A stretch of DNA of 64,000 nt, from contig CAJYKV010000024.1 of the NCBI GenBank assembly GCA_913774955.1, forward strand, positions 62,001 to 126,000, read 5' to 3'. A program made the position numbers and the translations under genes. The notes under the pieces were generated by a model. The model did no database searches. It saw only the letters and a list, made by a program, of their open reading frames with translations, and had not been told where the DNA came from. The stretch is from an uncultured Acidovorax sp. (GTDB lineage Bacteria; Pseudomonadota; Gammaproteobacteria; Burkholderiales; Burkholderiaceae_C). Shown here piece by piece: positions 11,107 through 20,923 of the stretch. Positions within the stretch are counted from its first letter, which is position 1. The number at the start of each line of letters is the position of its first letter.

Positions 11107-12432
11107 TCAGGCGCCCAGGTGCTTGGCCTGCAGGCGGGGCGTTCCGTGGTGCAGCACACCGCCTACCGTGTAGAAGGAGCCAAAGACGACGATTCTATCA
11201 GTCGGCTCCGCCGCGGCGACGGCCGCCTCGAGCGCCTGCCACGGGTTCTCGTGCAGGCTGGTGCGCACCTCGCGCCGGCCGCCGGCCACGATCTGCAGCG
11301 CGTTCCACTTCTGCTGGAGCGTGGCGGCCGTTTCGGCGCGGGGGGTGGGCAGGTCGGTGAAGTACCAGCGGTCCACCAGCGAGCCGATGCGCGCGAGCAT
11401 GGGGCCGAGGTCCTTGTCGGCCATGGCGCCGAACACCGCGTGCGTCGTCGGGAAGAAGCCCATGGCGTCGAGGTTGGCGGTGAGCGCCGCCACCGAATGC
11501 GGGTTGTGCGCCACGTCCAGCACCAGCGTAGGCTGGCCGGGAACGATCTGGAAGCGCCCCGGCAGCTCGACCATCGCCAGGCCCGTGCGCACGGCCTGCG
11601 CGGTGATCGGCAGGCGGTCGCGCAGCGCCTCCAGCGCGGCCAGCGCGCCGGATGCGTTCACCAGCTGGTTGGCGCCGCGCAGCGCCGGATACGCCAGGCC
11701 CGCATAGCGGCGCCCACGGCCCGCCCAGCCCCACTGCTGCTTGTCGCCCGAGAAGTTGAAATCCTCGCCGAAGCGCCACAGGTCGGCGCCGATCGCCCGC
11801 GCATGGTCCAGCACGCTTTGCGGTGCCGCAGGATCGCTCACCACGGCCGGCCGGCCCGGCCGCATGATGCCGGCCTTCTCGCGGCCGATGGTCTCGCGGT
11901 CGGGGCCCAGGAATTCCGTGTGGTCGATGTCGATGCTGGTGATCACCGCGCAATCGGTATCGATGACGTTGGTGGCGTCGAGCCGGCCGCCCAGGCCGAC
12001 CTCCAGGATCGCGACATCCAGCCCCGCCCGACTCATGAGGCGCAGGATGGCCAGGGTGGTGAATTCGAAGTACGAGAGCGACACCTCCTGACCGTCCTGC
12101 GTCCGCGCCGCCTCCACCGCGGCGAAGTGCGGAACCAGGTCGGCCCCCTCGACGCTCTCGCCGCGCACGCGGCAGCGCTCTTCGAAGCGCACGAGGTGCG
12201 GCGAGGTGTAGACCCCGGTGCGGTAGCCCGACTGCAGGGCCACGGCCTCCAGCATGGCGCAGGTCGAGCCCTTGCCGTTCGTGCCGGCCACCGTGATCAC
12301 GGGGCAGTCGAAGCGCAGCCCGAGGCGCCGCGCCACCTCGCCGACGCGCTCCAGTCCCATGTCGATGGTCTTCGGGTGGATGCGTTCGCAATGGGCCAGC
12401 CAGCCGTCCAGGGTGTCGAAAGTGGTGTGCAT
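11107..12432 (-). CDS. folC: bifunctional folylpolyglutamate/dihydrofolate synthase
   Basis: FolC attaches glutamate to dihydropteroate and to tetrahydrofolates, using ATP, in the cytoplasm. The 441-residue protein is a Mur-ligase relative with the P-loop GTNGKGS at residues 50-56 and the downstream SPHLVRFEERCRV segment. It also has the conserved DAT/ID-type region GGRLDATNVID and LDVAHNPHS in the C-terminal domain. The ATG at 12432 (MHTTFDTLDGWL) fits the family start; a start ten codons upstream has no ribosome site. It is the first gene of the leftward folC-SPOR-cvpA-purF-metZ-gltX series and is divergent from the YffB-like gene 47 bases away. Confidence 0.95.
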   Translation of the reverse strand: MHTTFDTLDGWLAHCERIHPKTIDMGLERVGEVARRLGLRFDCPVITVAGTNGKGSTCAMLEAVALQSGYRTGVYTSPHLVRFEERCRVRGESVEGADLVPHFAAVEAARTQDGQEVSLSYFEFTTLAILRLMSRAGLDVAILEVGLGGRLDATNVIDTDCAVITSIDIDHTEFLGPDRETIGREKAGIMRPGRPAVVSDPAAPQSVLDHARAIGADLWRFGEDFNFSGDKQQWGWAGRGRRYAGLAYPALRGANQLVNASGALAALEALRDRLPITAQAVRTGLAMVELPGRFQIVPGQPTLVLDVAHNPHSVAALTANLDAMGFFPTTHAVFGAMADKDLGPMLARIGSLVDRWYFTDLPTPRAETAATLQQKWNALQIVAGGRREVRTSLHENPWQALEAAVAAAEPTDRIVVFGSFYTVGGVLHHGTPRLQAKHLGA

Positions 12433-12479
12433 AGAACGTCCGATTGTCGCCGAGGCGGGCATGCCGCATCATCGCGCGC

Positions 12480-12866
12480 ATGAGTACCCCCACCCCCATC
12501 GTCTACGGCATCCCGAACTGCGACACCGTCAAGAAGGCGCGCGCATGGCTCACGGCGCACGGCATCGACCACCGCTTCCACGATTTCAAGAAGCAGGGCG
12601 TTCCGGCCGAACGGCTGGCGGCCTGGATGGCATCGCTGGGCTGGGAGCCGCTGGTCAACCGCCAGGGCACGACCTGGCGCAAGCTCGACCCGGCCGCCCA
12701 GGCCGGCGTGCACGATGCCGCCACCGCGGCCGCGCTGCTGCAGGAGCACCCGAGCGCCATCAAGCGGCCCGTGGTCGAGTGGGCGGGCGAAGCCTCCGCC
12801 GAGGTGACCGTGGGCTTCCTGGAAGCGCGATGGAACGAACGCCACGCCGGCGACTCCAAAGGATAA
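12480..12866 (+). CDS. ArsC/Spx-family reductase (YffB-like)
   Basis: This 128-residue thioredoxin-fold protein belongs to the ArsC/Spx/YffB group. It begins IVYGIPNCDTVKKARAWL with a single conserved Cys at residue 14 and has the family segment HRFHDFKKQGVP. Members are presumed glutathione-dependent thiol reductases; arsenate reductase activity is not indicated because no ars genes are nearby and the YffB branch is distinct. The ATG at 12480 places the beta-strand right at the N-terminus. It is transcribed divergently from folC. Confidence 0.88.
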   Translation: MSTPTPIVYGIPNCDTVKKARAWLTAHGIDHRFHDFKKQGVPAERLAAWMASLGWEPLVNRQGTTWRKLDPAAQAGVHDAATAAALLQEHPSAIKRPVVEWAGEASAEVTVGFLEARWNERHAGDSKG

Positions 12867-12997
12867 CAGGCCGGCCGCCCGGCCCGGAGGGCGGCGGACT
12901 TTACGGAGTTTTACGCGGCCTCCACACCGATTCACGGCCCGCCCCTCAACTTTTTTGCAGGCCGGAGCGTTGTATGCCGACCGAAAGGAGCCTCTCC

Positions 12998-13651
12998 ATG
13001 AAAAAGACCATCGTCTGGACCGCCCTCGCCACCCTGGCGGCCACCGCGGCGACGGGCGCCAGCGCCCAGGAACAGGGCCGGGTGCTCTCCGCCACGCCGG
13101 TCACCCAGCAGGTCGCGATCCCGCAGCAGGTGTGCGGCAACGAAACCATCTATTCCGAATCCCGCCCCACGGGCGCCGGCGCCGTGCTGGGCGCGGTTGC
13201 CGGCGGTGCCGCCGGCAATGCGATCGGCCATGGCGGCGGCCGGGTCGCCGCCACCGCCATCGGGCTGATCGGCGGCGCGCTGCTGGGCAACAACATCGAG
13301 GGCAGCCGCCCCGAATACCAGAACGTCACCCGCTGCAGCAACCAGACGCACTACGAGAACCGCGTCGTGGGCTACGACGTGCTGTACGAATACGCAGGCC
13401 GCCAGTACACCACCCGCACCCAGAACGACCCGGGTGCCTGGATACCGCTGAGCGTGCAGCCGCTGGCGAGCGCGCCGCAGCGCGCGCCGGTCTACAGCAG
13501 CACCACGACCACCTACGTGCAGCCCGGCGTGGTCGTTTCCACGCAGCCCGGGCCGCCCGCCTACATCTCGCCGCCCGCGCCCACCGTGATCGAGTACCGC
13601 GACGCCTATGGCCGCCCCTACGGCCCGCCGCCCGACCCGTACTGGCGCTGA
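12998..13651 (+). CDS. glycine-zipper 2TM (SlyB/17 kDa antigen-like) envelope protein
   Basis: The 217-residue protein has a cleavable signal peptide (MKKTIVWTALATLAATAATGASA) and then the glycine-zipper segment GAGAVLGAVAGGAAGNAIGHG...AIGLIGGALLGNNIEG, typical of the 2TM_2 / Rick_17kDa_Anti family. The zipper is followed by a region with paired Cys (YQNVTRCSNQTH) and a Pro/Tyr-rich tail. No lipobox Cys follows the signal, so it is periplasmic or inserted in the outer membrane, not a lipoprotein. An AAAGGAG ribosome site lies 7 bases before the ATG. The gene stands alone and ends before a strong terminator. Confidence 0.85.
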   Translation: MKKTIVWTALATLAATAATGASAQEQGRVLSATPVTQQVAIPQQVCGNETIYSESRPTGAGAVLGAVAGGAAGNAIGHGGGRVAATAIGLIGGALLGNNIEGSRPEYQNVTRCSNQTHYENRVVGYDVLYEYAGRQYTTRTQNDPGAWIPLSVQPLASAPQRAPVYSSTTTTYVQPGVVVSTQPGPPAYISPPAPTVIEYRDAYGRPYGPPPDPYWR

Positions 13652-13697
13652 GCCGGCGCGCACGGCACGCCGCGCCGTGCGAAGAGCCGGCGCAACC

Positions 13698-13719
13698 AGG
13701 AGCCCCCGGGCTCCTTTTT
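13698..13719 (+). terminator. rho-independent terminator after the glycine-zipper gene
   Basis: AGGAGCC and GGCTCCT form a 7-bp stem with a 4-base loop directly followed by TTTTT. It lies 47 bases after the stop codon of the glycine-zipper protein gene. Confidence 0.8.
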
Positions 13720-13787
13720 CATGCCCGGGCGAAGGAACGGGCAGGCCTTTCCGGCGCCCGCGCTGTAGGACGCGGCCGGACACGCTC

Positions 13788-13793
13788 TAGAAT
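13788..13793 (+). promoter_or_regulatory. possible -10 box for ppnP
   Basis: TAGAAT occurs 58 bases before the ppnP start in a sequence otherwise made of G and C. No good -35 is seen 16-18 bases upstream, so this is only a candidate. Confidence 0.3.
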
Positions 13794-13850
13794 CTTCGGC
13801 TTCCGCCCTCTTCCTTCCCCCTTTTTTCTCTTTCAGAAAACAGCGCATCC

Positions 13851-15579
<1,729 letters not shown>

Positions 15580-15634
15580 GCGACGAAGGCCGGGCCGTGC
15601 CATCCCTGCGGTGGTCCATGCCCGCCCGCGCGAA

Positions 15635-15667
15635 GCCGCCCCGCCGACAGGCCGGGCGGCTTTTTTT
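15635..15667 (+). terminator. rho-independent terminator after argG
   Basis: GCCGCCC (15635-15641) pairs with GGGCGGC (15654-15660), followed by seven T. It separates argG from the ECF sigma-factor gene, so the latter needs its own promoter. Confidence 0.88.
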
Positions 15668-15697
15668 CGCCTGCGTGCACGGGCCGGCGCGGCCGGC

Positions 15698-15724
15698 TGT
15701 CACAAACCGGGTCCGCCATCCGTC
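15698..15724 (+). promoter_or_regulatory. ECF41-type promoter in front of the sigma-factor gene
   Basis: TGTCACA (15698-15704) is followed after exactly 16 bases by CGTC (15721-15724). From memory of the ECF41 literature this is the promoter motif used by that sigma group. It lies between the argG terminator and the sigma gene. Transcription starting about 7 bases after the -10 would begin around 15731, only a base or two before the ATG at 15733. Autoregulation is inferred. Confidence 0.7.
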
Positions 15725-15732
15725 TTGAGGGT

Positions 15733-16653
15733 ATGGATACCGACTTCTCCCCCTTCCCGCCGACACCCCTGCCCGGCCCCGCCCAGGACGGCCATGCCGC
15801 CGTGTTCCAGCGCCACCGTGCGCGGCTGGGCGCCATCGCCTACCGGATGCTGGGCTCGCGCGCCGACGCCGAGGACGCCGTGCAGGACGTCTGGTTGCGC
15901 TGGCAGGCCACGCCCGCAGACCGCATTCAGACGGAAGAGGCCTTGCTCGTCGCCACCACCACGCGCCTGTGCGTGGACCGGCTGCGCTCGGCGCGCGCCG
16001 AACGCGAGGCCTACCGCGGGCCCTGGCTGCCGGAGCCCTGGCTGGGCGCGGAGGCCGCGCCGCCCGCCGACGCGCGCGCGGAACTGGCGGGCGACCTGTC
16101 CATCGCCCTGCTCGTGGTGCTGGAGCAGCTGACGCCCGACGAACGCGCCGCGTTCCTGCTGCACGACGTTTTCGACAGCGACTACGGCGAAGTAGCGCAC
16201 GTGCTCGGCCGCAGCGAGGCCGCCTGCCGGCAACTATTGCACCGCGCCCGCGCGCAGGTGCGGGCCCGCAGAACCCGCTTTTCCGCCACCCCCGAAGCGG
16301 CGCGGGCCCTGGTGGCGCGCTTTCTGGACGGCATGCGCACGCAGAGCCATGCAGAGCTGCTCGCGCTGTTTTCCGAGCAGGCGCAGTGGACCTCGGATGG
16401 CGGCGGCCGTGTGCGCGCGGCCAGCAAAGTGCTGCACGGCCCGCGCTCGCTCGCGCGCCTGGCCACCGGCATCTGGCGCCGTTACCTCGCGGGGCAGTCC
16501 ATCGACGCGGCCGAGGTCAACGGCGCACCCGGCCTGATCGTCCGTGATGCGGAGAGCGGCGCCGTGCGGTCGGTCATGGCCTTCGAGACCGACGGCGCGC
16601 ACATCCGCGCGATCTTCTCGGTCCTCAATCCGGACAAGCTGCGCGGGCTCTGA
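15733..16653 (+). CDS. ECF41-group RNA polymerase sigma factor with fused SnoaL-like regulatory domain
   Basis: The 306-residue protein has sigma region 2 (about 20-90, with GSRADAEDAVQDVWLRW), region 4 (about 125-178, LTPDERAAFLLHDVFDSDYGEV) and a C-terminal NTF2/SnoaL-like extension. Three hallmarks of ECF41 factors are present: WLPEP in the linker (98-102), DGGGRV (222-227) and the terminal NPDKL (299-303). In this group the C-terminal domain replaces an anti-sigma factor, and none is encoded nearby. The next gene is a carboxymuconolactone-decarboxylase-like protein, the usual ECF41 partner. No ribosome site at proper distance precedes the ATG; GAGGG ends one base before it, consistent with a leaderless or near-leaderless message. 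Confidence 0.92.
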   Translation: MDTDFSPFPPTPLPGPAQDGHAAVFQRHRARLGAIAYRMLGSRADAEDAVQDVWLRWQATPADRIQTEEALLVATTTRLCVDRLRSARAEREAYRGPWLPEPWLGAEAAPPADARAELAGDLSIALLVVLEQLTPDERAAFLLHDVFDSDYGEVAHVLGRSEAACRQLLHRARAQVRARRTRFSATPEAARALVARFLDGMRTQSHAELLALFSEQAQWTSDGGGRVRAASKVLHGPRSLARLATGIWRRYLAGQSIDAAEVNGAPGLIVRDAESGAVRSVMAFETDGAHIRAIFSVLNPDKLRGL

Positions 16654-16766
16654 CCACGCCACGGCCCCGGACCGGGCGCCGCATGCGGCGTGCGCGTGCC
16701 CGTCCCGGTTTCGTCCCTGATCCCTCCTCCTGTTCCCCTTCCCTGTTCCTTGACGAAAGGCATCCC

Positions 16767-17327
16767 ATGACCACCGCCACCCCGACCACCACCCACGCCC
16801 CGCGCATCGACCTGCCGCGCCAGCATCCCGCCAGCTACCAGGCGATGTTCGCGCTGCAGAAGCACGTGAATGCCGGCACGCTGTCCGTGCAGCTGCACGA
16901 ATTGGTCAAGATGCGCGCCTCGCAGATCAACGGCTGCGCCTTCTGCATCGACATGCACGCCCGCGTGGCGCGCGAGCATGGCGAGAGCGACCGCCGGCTG
17001 CACCTGCTGGCCGCCTGGCGGGAGTCCGGCGCGTTCGATGACCGCGAGTGTGCCGCGCTCGCCTGGACGGAGGCGCTCACGCTGGTCGCCTCGTCGCAGG
17101 TGCCAGGCAGCGTCTACGACGAGGTACGGGCCCGGTTCACCGAAGCGGAGATCGTGGAGCTGTCGATGGCCATCGTCGCCATCAACGGCTGGAACCGGCT
17201 CATGGTCGCGTTCCGTGCGCCGCCGGCAGGGCACGCGGTAGCCCTGACGCAAGGCACACACAGCCCGGCAGGGGCCGCTCAGACCACCACCGGCTCGGGT
17301 TCGAGCCGGATGCCGAAGCGCTCGTAG
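16767..17327 (+). CDS. carboxymuconolactone decarboxylase / AhpD-like protein (ECF41 partner)
   Basis: The 186-residue alpha-helical protein carries the AhpD-type redox motif CxxCxxxH (C57, C60, H64 in GCAFCIDMH), so it is more likely a peroxidase-type or thiol-active protein than a true decarboxylase. Proteins of this class are the commonest regulated partner of ECF41 sigma factors. The ATG at 16767 follows GAAAGG; an upstream in-frame start would add a basic unconserved stretch. No ECF41 motif is seen in the 113-base gap after the sigma gene, so the two probably share one transcript. The last 49 bases overlap the 3' end of murB on the other strand. Confidence 0.88.
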   Translation: MTTATPTTTHAPRIDLPRQHPASYQAMFALQKHVNAGTLSVQLHELVKMRASQINGCAFCIDMHARVAREHGESDRRLHLLAAWRESGAFDDRECAALAWTEALTLVASSQVPGSVYDEVRARFTEAEIVELSMAIVAINGWNRLMVAFRAPPAGHAVALTQGTHSPAGAAQTTTGSGSSRMPKRS

Positions 17328-18358
17328 ACGCTCGTCTGGATCGCCTTGGCGAGCGTCATCACCTCGCCGCCCGTGACGCTGTCGCCGCCCTGGCCGCGGT
17401 TCACCAGCACCAGGGCCTGCTTCTCGTACACGCCAGCCTTGCCGACGGTCTTGCCCTTCCAGCCGCAGGCATCGATGAGCCAGCCGGCCGCGAGCTTGAT
17501 CGTGCCGTCGGGCATCGGGTAGTGCACGATCTTCGGGTCGCGCGCGATGATGTCCGAGCATTGCTCGGGCGTCACCGTGGGGTTCTTGAAGAAGCTGCCT
17601 GCATTGCCGAGCACGGCGGGATCGGGCAGCTTGGCGCGGCGCACTTCGCACACCCAGTCGAAGATCTGCCGCGCGGTGGGATGCGCCACGCCCGCCTCCT
17701 GGCGCTTGCGCTCCAGGTCGAGGTAGCCCAGCTCGGGCACCCAGGGCTTGGGCAGGCGGAAGCGCACATGGGTGATGGCGGCGCGCCCCGCCAGGCCCAT
17801 GCCGCGTGGCAGGCCGGTGGCATCGCCCGGGCCCGCGCCGGCCGGCGCATGCTTGAACACCGAGTCGCGGTAGCCGAACGCGCACTGCGACGCATCGAGC
17901 GTGAAGGAGCGGCCCGTGGCGAGGTCGATCGCATCGAGCGAATCGAAGCGGTCCTGCAGCTCGACGCCATAGGCGCCGATGTTCTGCACCGGCGCGGCGC
18001 CCACGGTGCCGGGGATGAGGGCCAGGTTCTCCAGGCCCGGGAAGCCGTGCTCGACCGTCCAGGCGACGGCATCGTGCCAGCGTTCGCCGGCGCCGGCCTC
18101 CACGATCCACGCGCGCGGGGTCTCTTCCACGAGGCGGATTCCAGGAATCTCCATCTTGAGCACGGTGGGCTTCACGTCGCCCGTGAGCACGACGTTGCTG
18201 CCGCCGCCCAGCACGAACACCGGGCTGCCGCCGAGCTGCGGATCGGCCACCAGTGCGCGCACTTCGTCGGCCGAGCGCGCCCGCACGAGCGTGTGCGCCC
18301 GGGCGACGATGCCGAAGGTGTTGCAGGCCTGCAGGGGGACGTTTTTCTCGACTAACAT
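17279..18358 (-). CDS. murB: UDP-N-acetylenolpyruvoylglucosamine reductase
   Basis: MurB reduces UDP-GlcNAc-enolpyruvate to UDP-MurNAc with NADPH in peptidoglycan synthesis. The 359-residue type I protein starts with [15 protein letters not shown], has the FAD-binding segment [15 protein letters not shown] and [19 protein letters not shown], and carries the catalytic Ser region [12 protein letters not shown]. It lies apart from any mur cluster. It is divergent from yajQ and converges on the ECF41 partner gene with a 49-base overlap. Confidence 0.95.
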   Translation of the reverse strand: MLVEKNVPLQACNTFGIVARAHTLVRARSADEVRALVADPQLGGSPVFVLGGGSNVVLTGDVKPTVLKMEIPGIRLVEETPRAWIVEAGAGERWHDAVAWTVEHGFPGLENLALIPGTVGAAPVQNIGAYGVELQDRFDSLDAIDLATGRSFTLDASQCAFGYRDSVFKHAPAGAGPGDATGLPRGMGLAGRAAITHVRFRLPKPWVPELGYLDLERKRQEAGVAHPTARQIFDWVCEVRRAKLPDPAVLGNAGSFFKNPTVTPEQCSDIIARDPKIVHYPMPDGTIKLAAGWLIDACGWKGKTVGKAGVYEKQALVLVNRGQGGDSVTGGEVMTLAKAIQTSVYERFGIRLEPEPVVV

Positions 18359-18423
18359 CCACCCGATTGTCGCATCCGGCCTTCCGGAGCGCTGCCCCCA
18401 ACCGAGATACCGAGAGCGAAGCC

Positions 18424-18909
18424 ATGCCTTCTTTTGATACCGTCTGTGAAGCCAATCTTGTGGAAGTGAAGAACGCCGTGGAGAACACGGCCAAGGAAAT
18501 CGGCACCCGCTTCGATTTCAAGGGCACCTCCGCCGCCATCGAGATCAAGGACAAGGAAATCACGATGTTCGGCGATGCCGAATTCCAGCTCCAGCAGGTC
18601 GAGGACATCCTGCGCAACAAGCTCACCAAGCGCAACGTGGACGTGCGCTTCCTCGACAAGGGCGACGTGCAGAAGATCGGCGGCGACAAGGTCAAGCAGG
18701 TCATCAAGGTGCGCAACGGCATCGAGAGCGAGCTGGCCAAGAAGATCCAGAAGCTGATCAAGGAAAGCAAGATGAAGGTGCAGGCCGCGATCCAGGAAGA
18801 AAAGGTGCGCGTGACCGGCGCCAAGCGCGACGACCTGCAGGCTGCGATGGCGCTGATCCGCAAGGACATCACCGACGTGCCGCTGTCGTTCGACAACTTC
18901 CGCGACTGA
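18424..18909 (+). CDS. YajQ family nucleotide-binding protein
   Basis: The 161-residue protein matches YajQ/DUF520 from its first residues ([22 protein letters not shown]) through [12 protein letters not shown] to a C-terminal PLSFDNFRD. YajQ proteins have two ferredoxin-like domains and bind nucleotides; some Xanthomonas members are cyclic-di-GMP effectors that act with a LysR regulator. Two small genes follow, the second a degenerate HD-GYP protein, so a c-di-GMP theme at this locus is possible but inferred. Confidence 0.92.
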   Translation: MPSFDTVCEANLVEVKNAVENTAKEIGTRFDFKGTSAAIEIKDKEITMFGDAEFQLQQVEDILRNKLTKRNVDVRFLDKGDVQKIGGDKVKQVIKVRNGIESELAKKIQKLIKESKMKVQAAIQEEKVRVTGAKRDDLQAAMALIRKDITDVPLSFDNFRD

Positions 18910-18944
18910 CCGGCCCCCGCCCTGGCTCCGGCCCCCGCTCTCCC

Positions 18945-19154
18945 ATGCCCGCGCAGCACCCGCACCCTCCCCTCCGGCGGCGCGGCTGGCGCATCCGGCT
19001 CGACTCGCTCCGCCGGAGCGACGTGGAGGTGTTCGGCGTGGATGCGGTCGTCACGCCGCAGGCCATGCCCTGCGTGCTGCCGGGCAACAGCGTGCTGAAC
19101 GAATTCCAGAGGACGCGCACCGGCGACCGGCTGGCGCTGGAAAAGCGGCACTGA
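18945..19154 (+). CDS. small hypothetical protein (69 aa)
   Basis: This basic, Arg-rich 69-residue ORF (MPAQHPHPPLRRRGWRIRLD...) lies between yajQ (35 bases away) and the HD-GYP-like gene, whose ATG is 4 bases after its stop. The middle part, WRIRLDSLRRSDVEVFGVDAVVT, could form a small beta-rich fold. No signal peptide or known motif is visible. The tight spacing argues for a real gene, but the high GC content makes chance ORFs common. Confidence 0.4.
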   Translation: MPAQHPHPPLRRRGWRIRLDSLRRSDVEVFGVDAVVTPQAMPCVLPGNSVLNEFQRTRTGDRLALEKRH

Positions 19155-19158
19155 CGCC

Positions 19159-20205
19159 ATGGCTCCGACCGGCCCCGCCACGCGCGCCTCCGCGCTTTCC
19201 GCGGAAACGCCCGACAGCGAATACGAGGACCTGCTCGGCCTCTGGTCCGACCTGGAATCCGCGCTGTCGGTGCTGCTGGCCCGCCCGGCCAGTGCGCTGG
19301 ATTTCGCCGCCAAGATGCGCCAATGCGACGCTTGGCTCCAGGATCTGGTCGCGCACGACACCGATGCCGCGCTCTACCTGATGTTCCAGCTCGCGGCCAC
19401 TTCCAGCGTGGGATACAGCGCCTCGCACGCGCTGGTCTGCGGCACGCTCTGCCACATCCTCTCGCACGATCTGCAATTGCCGTCAGCCGAGCGAGACAGC
19501 CTGGTGCGCGCGGCGATGACGATGAACATCGGCATGACGGCCCTGCAGGACGAACTGGCCAACCAGCGTGGCCGGCCCACGGCCGAGCAGCAGAAATCGA
19601 TCGACGAGCACCCGCGCCGCAGCCGCGCCCTGCTGGAGCAGCAGGGCATCCGCGACCCGCTGTGGCTCGACGTGGTGGGCCACCACCACGCTCCGCCACC
19701 GGACGGCGACGCGCGCCCGCTGGCAACGCTGCCGGCCGCGCGGCGGCTCACCCGCATCCTCGGCACCATCGACCGCTACGCCGCCATGATCAGCCCGCGC
19801 CAGTCGCGTGCGGGCCGCAGCGCGACCGATTCGGTGCGCGCGATCGTGGGCCACGAGGACGAACGCCGCGACGAGGTGACCTATGCGCTCGTGCGCTCGG
19901 TGGGCCTGTGCCCGCCCGGCACCTTCGTGCGGCTCGACAACGGCGAGACGGCGCTGGTGCTGCGCCGCAGCGAGAAGATCAATTCGCCGCTGGTGGCCAG
20001 CGTGCTCGACCGCCATGGCGGGCACCGCCGGCAGCCCGCGCTGCACCAGACGGCCACCGGCAAGCCGCGCATCCAGTCGGCGCTGGCGCGCTCGGCGGTG
20101 CAGGTCGAGCTGGACCACCGCATGCTCGTGCGGCTGGGGCTCTACGCGGCCCGCCAGTACCGCGGCATGGCGGGCCTGGCGGGCGCCGCCGGCACGCCCC
20201 GCTGA
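19159..20205 (+). CDS. degenerate HD-GYP-like protein
   Basis: The 348-residue protein has the layout of an HD-GYP domain: SASHALVCGTLCHIL (H90), the region expected to read HDIGK, IDEHPRRSRALLEQQGI (H151) and VVGHHH (174-177). It ends with the family-like GTFVRLDNGETALVLRRSEKINSPLVASVLD. The metal-binding HD pair is replaced by MNIGM (122-126) and no GYP triad follows the HHH. It therefore probably lacks c-di-GMP phosphodiesterase activity and may be a sensor or binding protein. It sits two genes after yajQ. Confidence 0.75.
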   Translation: MAPTGPATRASALSAETPDSEYEDLLGLWSDLESALSVLLARPASALDFAAKMRQCDAWLQDLVAHDTDAALYLMFQLAATSSVGYSASHALVCGTLCHILSHDLQLPSAERDSLVRAAMTMNIGMTALQDELANQRGRPTAEQQKSIDEHPRRSRALLEQQGIRDPLWLDVVGHHHAPPPDGDARPLATLPAARRLTRILGTIDRYAAMISPRQSRAGRSATDSVRAIVGHEDERRDEVTYALVRSVGLCPPGTFVRLDNGETALVLRRSEKINSPLVASVLDRHGGHRRQPALHQTATGKPRIQSALARSAVQVELDHRMLVRLGLYAARQYRGMAGLAGAAGTPR

Positions 20206-20841
20206 TCACGGCTTCTTCTGCTTGCTGCCCAGGCGCGATTCCGTCCCTTTGATCAGACGGCGGATGTTCTCGCGGTGGCGCCACACCAGGAGCGCCGACA
20301 TCACCGTGATCGACAGGCCCACGGACGGCTCGGCATACCAGGCCACGCCGCCGCCCAGCACGTAGTAGAGCGGCGCGAACACGGCGGCCACGAGCGATGC
20401 CAGCGACGAATAGCGGAAAAAGAACGCGATGAGGATCCAGGTGAGCAGCGTGGCCAGCCCCAGCCAGCCGCTCACGCCCAGCAGCACGCCCAGGGCCGTG
20501 GCCACGCCCTTGCCGCCCTCGAAGCGGAAGAACACCGGCCACAGATGGCCCAGGAAGGCGGCGAGGCCGACCAGCGCCACCGTGCCCTCGCCGAGGCCAT
20601 AGGGCGCACCGAAGGCGCGCACCAGCACCACCGGCAGCCAGCCCTTGAGCGCATCGAACAGCAGCGTGACCACGGCCGCGGCCTTGCTGCCGGAGCGCAG
20701 CACGTTCGTGGCGCCGGGGTTCTTGCTGCCGTAGGTGCGCGGATCGTTCAGGCCCATGGCGCGGCTCACGATCACGGCGAAGGACAGCGAACCCAGCAGG
20801 TAGGCGGCCACGGTGGCCAGGAGGGAGTACACGGTGCTCAA
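20206..20841 (-). CDS. plsY: glycerol-3-phosphate acyltransferase PlsY
   Basis: PlsY transfers an acyl group from acyl-phosphate to glycerol-3-phosphate, the first step of phospholipid synthesis, in the inner membrane. The 211-residue protein has five predicted helices and the conserved loop [13 protein letters not shown] near residue 40, plus FEGGKGVAT further on. The frame starts with a TTG at 20841 that has AAGGA 9 bases upstream; a GTG three codons later (20832) is the alternative. Its stop abuts the HD-GYP-like gene end on the other strand. Confidence 0.93.
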   Translation of the reverse strand: MSTVYSLLATVAAYLLGSLSFAVIVSRAMGLNDPRTYGSKNPGATNVLRSGSKAAAVVTLLFDALKGWLPVVLVRAFGAPYGLGEGTVALVGLAAFLGHLWPVFFRFEGGKGVATALGVLLGVSGWLGLATLLTWILIAFFFRYSSLASLVAAVFAPLYYVLGGGVAWYAEPSVGLSITVMSALLVWRHRENIRRLIKGTESRLGSKQKKP

Positions 20842-20923
20842 GATCTTCGGTCCTTGTGGTCAAACGGCGGGGTGCGGCGCGGCAGAGATGCAGGCAGTCC
20901 TGCGGCGGCCGCGCGCGGGCCGG

